Part shown: piece after piece, positions 51,511 through 59,341 of the stretch
Numbering within the stretch: position 1 is the stretch's first letter
Layout of the letters: each line of letters begins with the position of its first letter
NCBI GenBank assembly: GCA_017549335.1
Contig: JAFYVB010000036.1
Span: 26,732-90,731 of the forward strand
Direction of reading: 5' to 3'
Source of the DNA: Clostridia bacterium
GTDB taxonomy: Bacteria > Bacillota > Clostridia > Christensenellales > Aristaeellaceae
DNA length: 64,000 bases
Position numbers and translations under genes: made by a program
Notes under the pieces: generated by a model
The model's database searches: none
Seen by the model: only the letters and a program-made list of their open reading frames with translations
What the model was told of the DNA's origin: nothing

Positions 51511-51777
51511 CATTAGGGGGGATATTTGCGGCCGGGCGTGGCCGTCTCTTACCACAGAATAAAAGCCGATGAGGTTAGAGAGCCTTGTCTGCCGATAGAC
51601 TTCAAAGACCTGTGTTTTATCCCTTAAGTCAAACTGCACGCTCAGCCCGCAGCCGATGGAAACATCGCGGGGAGTGGAGATGACCTGACTGTGTATACCC
51701 GCTCGTCTGAGAGCGCCTTCAAAGCGCATGACCTGCTGCCTTGACCGAAAGGCGGCAATGCCGAATGTTTCCTGCAT
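51508..51777 (-). CDS. DUF3343 protein (putative Se/S carrier-like)
   Basis: 89 residues. The DUF3343 pattern is clear: IAAFRSRQQVMRFEGALRRA, then STPRDVSIGCGLSVQF. The conserved SxGCG cysteine might carry a persulfide or selenide. Family members often neighbour SelD, YedF or cysteine desulfurase-like genes; here a class V aminotransferase is divergent. Start at 51777 with GGGAGGTC upstream. Confidence 0.85.
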   Translation of the reverse strand: MQETFGIAAFRSRQQVMRFEGALRRAGIHSQVISTPRDVSIGCGLSVQFDLRDKTQVFEVYRQTRLSNLIGFYSVVRDGHARPQISPLM

Positions 51778-51849
51778 GATGAATGACCTCCCATAAATGC
51801 TCATAGAATCCTATGAAGATGAGTGCGTATGTGTGCGGGAGGAACAAAG

Positions 51850-52980
51850 TTGATTTATCTTGATAATGCGGCAACCAGCTGGCCAAAGCCTGTGAGCGTA
51901 CTGCGGGCGGCAGCCGGTGTGCAGGAAAAGCCTTTCGGAAATCCGGGACGCGGAGGACACCGCGCATCCCTGTGCGCAGGGCGTGTGGTATATGCCTGCC
52001 GCGAGGAAGCGGCAAGGTATTTGAACTGCGTGCCCGAACAGGTGATTTTTACCCTCAACTGTACCGATGCCATCAACATGGCGCTGCGCGGTTTTCTGCA
52101 TCGGGGAGATCATGTGCTGATTTCCCACGACGCCCACAACGCCGTGATGCGTCCGCTGTGCGGCATGGAAAGGCGGGGCGAAATCAGCCTGAGCGTATTG
52201 CGGGCGGGCGAAGATGGCCTGATCGCTCCCGGTGCTGTTGACGAAGCGGTAACGCCGATGACGGCCCTGTGCGTCATCACCCATGCAAGCAATGTAACAG
52301 GTACGCTGCAGCACGCCGATGAACTGACAAATGCCTGTCACCGATACGGAATCCCCGTGCTGCTGGACGCTGCGCAGACTGCGGGAACGGTGGATATCGC
52401 CGCAACGAAAGCGGATCTGATCGCCATGCCCGGCCATAAAGGGCTTTTGGGGCCTATGGGCACAGGGATTTTGTATGTGGCCGATCACATGGATCTTCGT
52501 CCCTTGCGGGAGGGAGGTACGGGCTCCAGCAGCGAAAGCGTGTATCAGCCCGAAATGCTGCCCGACCGCTTTGAGAGCGGCACTATGCCGCTGCCTGCCA
52601 TTGCCGGACTTTTGCAGGGGATTCGTTTCGTGCGGGAGCACGGAGCGGACATTCACCGTTACGAGGTGCAGCTGATCGACGAATTGCGTGCAGGGCTTGA
52701 AAACGTCGGAAATGTGATCGTATACGGTGATCGGCAGGCGCCGCACGTGGGGGTGCTGAGCTTCAATATCAGAGGATTGGAAAGCGCCGAAACGGCAGAT
52801 TTATTGGATCGGGCGGGGTTTTGTCTCCGCGGAGGCTTGCACTGTGCGCCGGGAATGCATATGTATCTGGGCACCGAAGGCACGGTGCGTGCAAGCGTCG
52901 GCCCCTTCTCAACCGGTCGGGAGATCGATCTTTTGATCGAAGAAGTTGCAAAAATTGCGAAAAGAAAAGCTGAATTGTAA
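51850..52980 (+). CDS. cysteine desulfurase-like class V aminotransferase
   Basis: 376 residues, PLP-dependent. The N-terminal LIYLDNAATSWPKP is typical of the cysteine desulfurase family. PLP aspartate LLDAAQTAG, Schiff-base lysine MPGHKGLLGPMGTG, and the C-terminal cysteine loop CLRGGLHCAPGMHMYLG. It resembles the TIGR01977-type subfamily linked to selenium or sulfur metabolism. It starts at TTG 51850 with GGGAGGAAC upstream. Divergent from the DUF3343 gene with a 72-base shared promoter region. Confidence 0.88.
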   Translation: MIYLDNAATSWPKPVSVLRAAAGVQEKPFGNPGRGGHRASLCAGRVVYACREEAARYLNCVPEQVIFTLNCTDAINMALRGFLHRGDHVLISHDAHNAVMRPLCGMERRGEISLSVLRAGEDGLIAPGAVDEAVTPMTALCVITHASNVTGTLQHADELTNACHRYGIPVLLDAAQTAGTVDIAATKADLIAMPGHKGLLGPMGTGILYVADHMDLRPLREGGTGSSSESVYQPEMLPDRFESGTMPLPAIAGLLQGIRFVREHGADIHRYEVQLIDELRAGLENVGNVIVYGDRQAPHVGVLSFNIRGLESAETADLLDRAGFCLRGGLHCAPGMHMYLGTEGTVRASVGPFSTGREIDLLIEEVAKIAKRKAEL

Positions 52981-53018
52981 AAATATTGGGATTTACCGCT
53001 GTTTCCTCTATTTGTCAC

Positions 53019-53047
53019 TTGATTTTTTGTGACGGATTTATTACAAT
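53019..53047 (+). promoter_or_regulatory. promoter of the L,D-transpeptidase gene
   Basis: TTGATT at 53019-53024, 17-base spacer, TACAAT at 53042-53047. Confidence 0.55.
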
Positions 53048-53084
53048 ATTTTACGAAACTCAAACGAAGCACGAGGTACATCCC

Positions 53085-54764
53085 ATGAAGAAGCAACTAT
53101 GGATTTACATATATTTGCTGCTTGCTTTTACTTTTTGCGCATGCGCGGAAGTGATTGTTCCCACCAAAGTACCGGAAGGCTATGCAGAAGCAACGGAAAC
53201 GCCGGTCCCCACCGCTACGCCTGCGCCCACTGCTACGCCTGAACCTGACGTATCGCTGCGTTTCGGCGACAAGAATGATGAGGTGCTCCGGCTGCAGACA
53301 AGGCTGAAGGAACTGTGCTATTACAACGGCCCGCTCAGCGGTCAGTTTGCCGAGGTCACACGTAATGCCGTCAAGGAAGTGCAGAAGAATTACGGCCTGC
53401 CCCAGACCGGTGTTGCCGATGCCAAGACCCAGGAGATCATCTACGGCGAGTGCTACCGCGCGCTGTCCTACGGCATGAGCGGCGAAGACGTGAAAAAGAT
53501 GCAGGACAGGCTGGCAGACTATACGCTTTATAGCGATAAATCCAGCGGAAACTTCCTGAAAAACACCCGTACCGCGGTCAGCACATTCCAGAAGCTGTGC
53601 GGTATTGAGCAGACAGGCGTTGCAGACGTGGAAACGCTCAAACTCCTGTATTCCGGTACGGTGCCTCTTCCCACGCCTACGCCTACGCCGGAACCGACGC
53701 CTGTTCCTACGCCCACGCCTACGCCTGATCTTACCTTCAAGGGAAATCTGGAGTACGGCAGCACGGGCGCCCGTGTGAAGCTCCTGCAGGAGCGTTTGCT
53801 GGAACTGGGTTTCTATGAAGGCAAGGTAACCACGGGCTTCTATGAGCGCACCTCCACGGCAGTCAAAGCTTTCCAGAAGCATAATGCTCTTTCGCCGGAT
53901 GGCATCGTGGGCAGAACCACATGGACGGCGCTGTTCTCCGATCAGGCCGTTCCTGCAAGCGCAACGCCTGCACCGCCTACGCCTGTGCCTTATTTCATCG
54001 AAGTAGACGTGAAGAATCAGGTAACGAAAATCTTTACGCTGGATGAAAAGGGTGAGTATACCAACCTCTACAAAACCTTTATCTGCTCCACCGGCACCAG
54101 AGGCTATCCCAGCGACGTGGGTACGTGGACGCTCTCGGGACGCCGCGCACGCTGGGCGAATTTCCCCAAGTGGGGCGGCGGAACGGCGCAGTATTGGACA
54201 AAGATCAACGAAAGCATTGCGTTCCATTCGGTTTTGTACCGCGAATACGATGAAACGCAGCTGGTTGAAAGCTCCTACTGGGATCTGGGTTCCCGCGCCT
54301 CCCACGGCTGTATCCGCCTGACGGTGCATGACGCCAAATGGATTTATGAAAACTGCCGCGAAGGCGTGAAGGTTTGGATCCATGAGGATGCGGCCAGCGA
54401 TCCGGAGCTGATGTATGCCGTTAAGCCCGGCGCCATCAATCCCGATACCCACCGCAATTATGTAACGCCTACGCCTTCGCCGGCGCCTGCGTATAACAGC
54501 CACCAGCCGCCGGCAGAAAAGCGGCAGATGAAGGTGGGCAGCAAGGGCGCTGACGTATACTGGGTGCAGATGCGTCTCAAGGAACTGGGCTACTACACGG
54601 GCACCGTTACCGGTGAGTACCGTGCGGGCACGCAAAAAGCGGTCAAGGCGTATCAAAAGGCCAACGGCCTGACGGTCGACGGCGTTGCAGGTCCCAAGAC
54701 GCTGACAAAGCTTTATAACGACGCGCTCAAGCAGCCCACGCCCACACCGAATCCCAAAAAGTAA
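53085..54764 (+). CDS. exported L,D-transpeptidase with four peptidoglycan-binding domains
   Basis: 559 residues. Signal sequence (KKQLWIYIYLLLAFTFCACA), a PT linker, PG_binding_1 domains at about 58-115, 123-187 and 226-288 (each with a GxxGxxVxxLQxxL-like start), a YkuD domain at about 300-440 with the catalytic SHGCIRLT, and a fourth PG-binding domain at about 478-545. It would make 3-3 cross-links or attach proteins in the wall. AGGTACATCCC lies before the ATG; the Shine-Dalgarno sequence is weak. Own promoter and terminator. Confidence 0.92.
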   Translation: MKKQLWIYIYLLLAFTFCACAEVIVPTKVPEGYAEATETPVPTATPAPTATPEPDVSLRFGDKNDEVLRLQTRLKELCYYNGPLSGQFAEVTRNAVKEVQKNYGLPQTGVADAKTQEIIYGECYRALSYGMSGEDVKKMQDRLADYTLYSDKSSGNFLKNTRTAVSTFQKLCGIEQTGVADVETLKLLYSGTVPLPTPTPTPEPTPVPTPTPTPDLTFKGNLEYGSTGARVKLLQERLLELGFYEGKVTTGFYERTSTAVKAFQKHNALSPDGIVGRTTWTALFSDQAVPASATPAPPTPVPYFIEVDVKNQVTKIFTLDEKGEYTNLYKTFICSTGTRGYPSDVGTWTLSGRRARWANFPKWGGGTAQYWTKINESIAFHSVLYREYDETQLVESSYWDLGSRASHGCIRLTVHDAKWIYENCREGVKVWIHEDAASDPELMYAVKPGAINPDTHRNYVTPTPSPAPAYNSHQPPAEKRQMKVGSKGADVYWVQMRLKELGYYTGTVTGEYRAGTQKAVKAYQKANGLTVDGVAGPKTLTKLYNDALKQPTPTPNPKK

Positions 54765-54770
54765 ACAAAA

Positions 54771-54803
54771 AAACAATCCCGAAATACTTCGGGATTGTTT
54801 TTT
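54771..54803. terminator. bidirectional terminator
   Basis: Thirteen-base-pair perfect stem AAACAATCCCGAA / TTCGGGATTGTTT, four-base loop, T-runs on both sides. Confidence 0.92.
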
Positions 54804-54811
54804 TCGGTAAA

Positions 54812-56596
54812 TCAATCGGCGCAGCCCGATTCGGTATACATGGCGTAGAGCGAAGCGTAAAGGCCGCCTTTTTGCATCAGCTCTTTGTGGGTGCCTGTTT
54901 CCTGAATGCCATCCTCCGTCAGCACCCAAATGCTGGAAGCATTGCGGATGGTGGTCAGGCGATGGGCGATGGTGAAGGTGGTGCGCCCCTTCGCCAGATC
55001 TTCCAGAGATTTCTGCACCAGCCGCTCGCTTTCGTTGTCCAGCGCGCTGGTGGCTTCGTCCAGAATAAGAACGGGGGGATTCTTCAGGAACACGCGGGCG
55101 ATGGAAATGCGCTGCTTCTGACCGCCGGAGAGCTTCACGCCGCGCTCGCCCACATAGGTATCGTAGCCGTTGGGCAGCTGCTCGATGAAGGCGTGCGCGC
55201 CGGCCTTCTTGGCGGCCTCGATCACTTCCTCGCGGGTGGCGTCCAATTTGCCGTAGGCGATGTTATCGGCCACGGTGCCCGAGAAGAGATAAACTTCCTG
55301 CTGCACCATGCCGATGCTGTCGCGCAGGGATTTGAGAGTGACGGTGCGGATGTCGCGGCCGTCCAGGGTGATGGCACCTTCGGTCACGTCATAGAAGCGG
55401 GGGATCAGGTTGCAAAGCGTGGTCTTGCCGCCGCCGGAGGGGCCGACGATGGCCACGTTTTCGCCTGCCTTGACCTGCATATTCAGGTGATGGATCACCT
55501 CGTGACCGGTATCGTCATTGTAGTGGAAGCCCACGTCTTCAAAGCCGATGTCGCCGTGCACGTTCTCAATGGGCGTGGCGTCGGGAGCATCCTGAATATC
55601 CACGGGGGTATCCATGATCTCGCAGAAGCGCTCGATACCCGTCATACCGCGCTGGAACTGCTCGGTAAAGGTGACGATGGTGCGGATGGAGGTCAGCAGC
55701 GTGTTGACGTACAGCAGATAGGCCATGTATTCGCCTACGCTGATCTTGCCGTTCAGCAGGAACAGCGCGCCGGCGACCACCACCACGATGTACATCAGGC
55801 CGTCAAAAAGCCTTGTAGCAGTACCGTGACCGGCCATGTAGGTGTACTGCTTCTTTTTCATGTTCAGGAAAATGAGATTGCCTTTGCCGAACTTCACTTT
55901 TTCCCGTTCCTCATTGGCAAAGGATTTCACCACGCGCACGCCCAGCAGGCTGTCTTCCACCTGCGCGTTGATCTCGCCCACCTGATGGCGTGCTTCCTTG
56001 AAGGCTTCACGCATTTTGCCGCTGAAATACTTGGTGCAGATCATCATGAAGGGCAGGATCAGGAAGATCATCAGCGTCAGCGGCACATTCATCCCCATGA
56101 GGATAACGAAGGCGACGATGGCCTTGATGCCTGAGATCAGGAAGTTTTCGGGGCCGTGATGGGCGAATTCCGTGATGTCAAACAGGTCGCTGGTGATGCG
56201 GGACATCAATTGACCCACCTTGGCGTTGTTGTAGAAATTAAAGGAGAGCCGCTGCAGATGGGCAAACAGATCGGTACGCATATCCGTTTCGATCTTTGAA
56301 CCCATGATATGTCCCTGAGACTGCATATAGTAGTTGGCTGCGCTGTCGATGACGCGGAGCAGGATATACAAAAGTCCCAGACGGATAACCAAACTGAGGG
56401 TCAATACGGCGCCGGGATCGGCACCGGCTGCGCCGTCGGTGATGCGGCGGACGATCAGCGGCAGCACCAGTTCGCATACCGTTGTCAGTGCTGCAGCCAG
56501 AAGATCCAGCACGAGAAGCCCTTTGTATTTTTTGAAATATGGCAGGAAGCGGCGCAGCAGATGGCTCATTTTCATGCTGCCGGATTGCTTGCTCAT
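54812..56596 (-). CDS. ABC exporter (membrane and ATPase domains fused)
   Basis: 594 residues: six membrane helices (about 20-310) then an ATPase with Walker A GPSGGGKTTLC, signature [15 protein letters not shown], Walker B VLILDEATSALD and switch TIAHRLTT. MsbA/LmrA-type lipid or multidrug exporter; acts as a homodimer. AAGGAGTACAAACCC precedes the ATG. Twenty bases after the gene at 56617, so probably the last gene of the rph operon. Confidence 0.93.
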   Translation of the reverse strand: MSKQSGSMKMSHLLRRFLPYFKKYKGLLVLDLLAAALTTVCELVLPLIVRRITDGAAGADPGAVLTLSLVIRLGLLYILLRVIDSAANYYMQSQGHIMGSKIETDMRTDLFAHLQRLSFNFYNNAKVGQLMSRITSDLFDITEFAHHGPENFLISGIKAIVAFVILMGMNVPLTLMIFLILPFMMICTKYFSGKMREAFKEARHQVGEINAQVEDSLLGVRVVKSFANEEREKVKFGKGNLIFLNMKKKQYTYMAGHGTATRLFDGLMYIVVVVAGALFLLNGKISVGEYMAYLLYVNTLLTSIRTIVTFTEQFQRGMTGIERFCEIMDTPVDIQDAPDATPIENVHGDIGFEDVGFHYNDDTGHEVIHHLNMQVKAGENVAIVGPSGGGKTTLCNLIPRFYDVTEGAITLDGRDIRTVTLKSLRDSIGMVQQEVYLFSGTVADNIAYGKLDATREEVIEAAKKAGAHAFIEQLPNGYDTYVGERGVKLSGGQKQRISIARVFLKNPPVLILDEATSALDNESERLVQKSLEDLAKGRTTFTIAHRLTTIRNASSIWVLTEDGIQETGTHKELMQKGGLYASLYAMYTESGCAD

Positions 56597-56616
56597 GGGT
56601 TTGTACTCCTTTTCGG

Positions 56617-57111
56617 TCAGTCGGTAAATTGCAGGACGCCCAAGCTTTCAAGGGAACGGGCGGCATCGTAGATAACTGCGTAGGCGGCGTCGGTATTGCC
56701 AAAGTACAGGGCGTTTTTCAATTCGCCTTCAAAGACGGCAGCTGTCATGTCGCCGATGAGGTAACATTTGCCGGCGGGGGAAAAGGCGTCTTCCCGCAGC
56801 AGAGCGGCGGCATTTGCGGGGCGAACGGCCTTGACGGTGCAGCCGCTGCTGTCAAACCACGTAAAGATTCTGGCAACGCCGCCGGGGTATTCGCTGTCTG
56901 TCACCTGACCGCTGCCAAACGTGGAATAATACGGAACGGAGGCGCCGAATCTTAAAGCAAGACGGGAAAGATCCTGTCCGCTTTCGTATCCGGCGTGAGC
57001 GATCTTTTCATTCTTTGCGGGAGAAAGGGGATCTTTGCTCACCGACAGCAGAAAAAGCGAAAACACGGTCATGCCGATTATGAGAAACAGGAAAGAGAAA
57101 AGACGTTTCAT
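56617..57111 (-). CDS. exported or membrane-anchored protein of unknown function
   Basis: 164 residues with an N-terminal hydrophobic segment (FSFLFLIIGMTVFSLFLLS) and an extracytoplasmic domain. I do not recognise a family with confidence; it resembles small lipoprotein-less accessory proteins such as DUF4358 types, which is a guess. Coupled to the upstream gene by ATGA overlap, with AAGGAGAC before the ATG. Confidence 0.6.
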   Translation of the reverse strand: MKRLFSFLFLIIGMTVFSLFLLSVSKDPLSPAKNEKIAHAGYESGQDLSRLALRFGASVPYYSTFGSGQVTDSEYPGGVARIFTWFDSSGCTVKAVRPANAAALLREDAFSPAGKCYLIGDMTAAVFEGELKNALYFGNTDAAYAVIYDAARSLESLGVLQFTD

Positions 57112-57458
57112 TTTTGTCTCCTTGGCGGGCGTTTGCGGATCTCATCTCCTGCGCATGCGCCGATCACTGCCGCCACAAGCGTGAAAATGCAGGGAAGGGC
57201 AGGCGGAGTAAGTCCCCATAGCAGCCATGCGGTCAGATAGATGCAAAAGGGCATCAGCGCGCAGAAAAAGGCGCTTGCCCCCTGCTTTGCCGCCCACAGC
57301 GGAAGGAAAAAGGAAAGCGAGGGATAGAGAAGGTGTGAGCAGAAAAACGACAGCGCCGCAGCGGTATCTCCCGGCCAAAGATGCATGACCATGGGCAAAA
57401 ATGCGGCAAGCAGAAGCAAAACCGTTTCCGAAAGCCAAAGGAGCAAAGATTTTTTCAT
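57108..57458 (-). CDS. small membrane protein
   Basis: 116 residues, about four hydrophobic helices, basic C-terminus (EIRKRPPRRQK). No family recognised. Its ATG at 57458 (or GTG at 57461) overlaps the stop of the phosphodiesterase gene, with GGAG upstream. Part of the rph operon by overlap. Confidence 0.6.
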   Translation of the reverse strand: MKKSLLLWLSETVLLLLAAFLPMVMHLWPGDTAAALSFFCSHLLYPSLSFFLPLWAAKQGASAFFCALMPFCIYLTAWLLWGLTPPALPCIFTLVAAVIGACAGDEIRKRPPRRQK

Positions 57459-57925
57459 CACAACAGCTCCGCAGTGAAATCGCCCCGGTCATCCACCGTG
57501 ATTACGGCGCAGCGAGCGGTATAGAGGCAGGCTCCGGGATTGATCAGCAGCACGCCTTGATGACAGCCGCAGTAGGGAACGTGCGTGTGCCCGAAACAGG
57601 CGATCTGCGCTCCCTTTGCCGCGGCAGCGTCTGCCAAGATTTCAAGCCCTTGCTTTACGCTGAAGCGATGACCGTGGGTAATGAAAAAACGGGGTTTTCC
57701 GATGCTCAGCAGCTTCCCTTCTTCGTAGGGACAGGACCAGCCGTCATTGTTGCCTCGCACGATCACGGTCTGCATGATCTGGCCTGCCAGTGCCTCGGCG
57801 TCGCGTCCGCCGTCGCCGCAGTGGATCAGACAGTCAAGCTTGCCGCCGGCTTCCATCTTCATCAGCGCCTGGGAAAGATGTCCGCGGTCGCCGTGGGTGT
57901 CGGATACGACGCCTATGCGCTTCAC
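57458..57925 (-). CDS. YfcE/MJ0936-type metallophosphoesterase
   Basis: 155 residues. Metal-binding motifs: GVVSDTHGD, HCGDGGRD, RGNNDG, THGHR and GHTHVPY. Family members are phosphodiesterases of broad specificity in the cytoplasm. It starts with GTG at 57925, overlapping the rph-fusion stop (GTGA). The linkage to the nucleotide hydrolase fusion is common in Firmicutes. Confidence 0.88.
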   Translation of the reverse strand: MKRIGVVSDTHGDRGHLSQALMKMEAGGKLDCLIHCGDGGRDAEALAGQIMQTVIVRGNNDGWSCPYEEGKLLSIGKPRFFITHGHRFSVKQGLEILADAAAAKGAQIACFGHTHVPYCGCHQGVLLINPGACLYTARCAVITVDDRGDFTAELL

Positions 57926-59229
57926 AGCAGCTTCAGCGCCTTTTCCATGGCGCGGGCGCGGTGGCTGACGGCGTTTTTCATTTCGGCAGACATTTCGGCA
58001 TAGGTCTGGCCGTTTTCATATTCAAAATAGGGATCATAGCCGAAGCCGATCTTGCCGCGGGGGGCGGTGGTGATGATGCCGGGGCATTCGCCGCGGACGA
58101 CCTGCGTGGGCTTGAAGGGAGAGGCGATAGCGATGCAGCTGACAAACTGCGCCGTGCGCTCTTCGCGGGGAACGTCCTTCATTTTTTCCATGAGAAGGGC
58201 ATTGTTATCCGCGTCGCAGTGCTGATCGCCGGCAAAACGGGCGGAATGCACGCCGGGGGCGCCGCCCAGGAAATCAACGGCAAGACCGCTGTCATCGGCA
58301 AGGGTGAGATAGCCCGTGGCACGGCAGACGGCTTCCGCTTTGATGGCGGCATTTTCTTCAAAAGTATTGCCGTTTTCGTCAATTTCATCCGTAAAGCCCG
58401 CTTCACGCATGGAGATCACGCGATACTTGCCGCCCAGCATGGCGGAAAGCTCTTCGATCTTGTGGGCGTTGTTGCTGGCCAGCACCAGCGTCTGCTTGGG
58501 CGCGATGAGACAGGCGGCGTCGCCCAGGGCTTCCCGCTGACACTGCATCAGCTTTTCGCAGCCGCTTTCACCCAGCTGCAAAAGCGTATCCAGTTCTTTG
58601 CGGGAGAAGGCGCGGCCTTCGCCGGTGCCCTGCAGCTCGATGAACTCGCCGCATTCGTTCATAACAAAGTTCATATCGGTATCGGCGCTGCTGTCTTCAA
58701 CGTAGCAAAGGTCAAGACAGGGAGTGCCTTCCACCACGCCGGCGCTGACGGCGGCGATCTGGTGGATGATGGGGGATTCCTTCAGTTTGCCTTCTTTGAT
58801 CAGACGGTCGATGGCGCAGGCGAGCGCCACGAAACCGCCGGTGATGGAAGCGGTGCGCGTGCCGCCGTCGGCTTCCAGAACATCACAGTCGATGGTGATG
58901 GTGCGCTGACCGAGACGCTCGCGATCCACGGCCTGACGCAGTGCGCGGCCGATCAGACGGCTGATCTCAACGCCGCGGCCGTCTTTTTTAACGCCGTCGC
59001 GCTGCTTGCGGCGGCCGGTGGAAGCGGGCAGCATGGAGTATTCGGCTGTGAGCCAGCCGCAGTTTTTATCCCGCAGGAAGGGCGGAACGCTCTCTTCCAC
59101 GGACGCGGTGCAAATCACACGGGTGCCGCCTGTTTCGATCAGGCAGCTGCCGTATGCGGTAGATACAAAGCCGGTGGTGATACGGTGTTCGCGGGGCATT
59201 TCGGGCGTACGTCCGTCTTTACGAATCAT
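57922..59229 (-). CDS. rph: ribonuclease PH fused to XTP/dITP pyrophosphatase (Ham1/RdgB)
   Basis: 435 residues. RNase PH part, about 1-240: MIRKDGRTPEMPREHRITTG, GWLTAEYSMLPASTGRRKQR, then DVLEADGGTRTASITGG and DMNFVMNECGEFIELQGTGEG. It trims tRNA 3' ends phosphorolytically. RdgB part, about 245-435: LVLASNNAHKIEELSAML, ADDSGLAVDFLGGAPGVHSA, IGFGYDPYFEY, EMKNAVSHRARA. It hydrolyses non-canonical NTPs (ITP, XTP). The two are often adjacent or fused in Firmicutes; the fusion is seen directly here as one open frame. ATG 59229 with GGAGGATG upstream. Confidence 0.94.
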   Translation of the reverse strand: MIRKDGRTPEMPREHRITTGFVSTAYGSCLIETGGTRVICTASVEESVPPFLRDKNCGWLTAEYSMLPASTGRRKQRDGVKKDGRGVEISRLIGRALRQAVDRERLGQRTITIDCDVLEADGGTRTASITGGFVALACAIDRLIKEGKLKESPIIHQIAAVSAGVVEGTPCLDLCYVEDSSADTDMNFVMNECGEFIELQGTGEGRAFSRKELDTLLQLGESGCEKLMQCQREALGDAACLIAPKQTLVLASNNAHKIEELSAMLGGKYRVISMREAGFTDEIDENGNTFEENAAIKAEAVCRATGYLTLADDSGLAVDFLGGAPGVHSARFAGDQHCDADNNALLMEKMKDVPREERTAQFVSCIAIASPFKPTQVVRGECPGIITTAPRGKIGFGYDPYFEYENGQTYAEMSAEMKNAVSHRARAMEKALKLL

Positions 59230-59265
59230 TTTTTCATCCTCCGAATATTGTTGCGCTTTGATATT

Positions 59266-59294
59266 ATTCTATCCTTATTTTTGCTTTAAGTCAA
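59266..59294 (-). promoter_or_regulatory. promoter of the rph-fusion operon
   Basis: Minus strand TTGACT (59294-59289), 17-base spacer, TAGAAT (59271-59266). Confidence 0.65.
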
Positions 59295-59310
59295 CGCGCG
59301 GAGAAAAGGA

Positions 59311-59334
59311 AAACGGCGGAAATACATTCCGCCG
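59311..59334 (-). terminator. terminator of the CotH-like gene
   Basis: CGGCGGAA / TTCCGCCG perfect stem (59314-59334), five-base loop, then TTTTCCTTTTC on the minus strand. Confidence 0.85.
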
Positions 59335-59341
59335 CATGATT

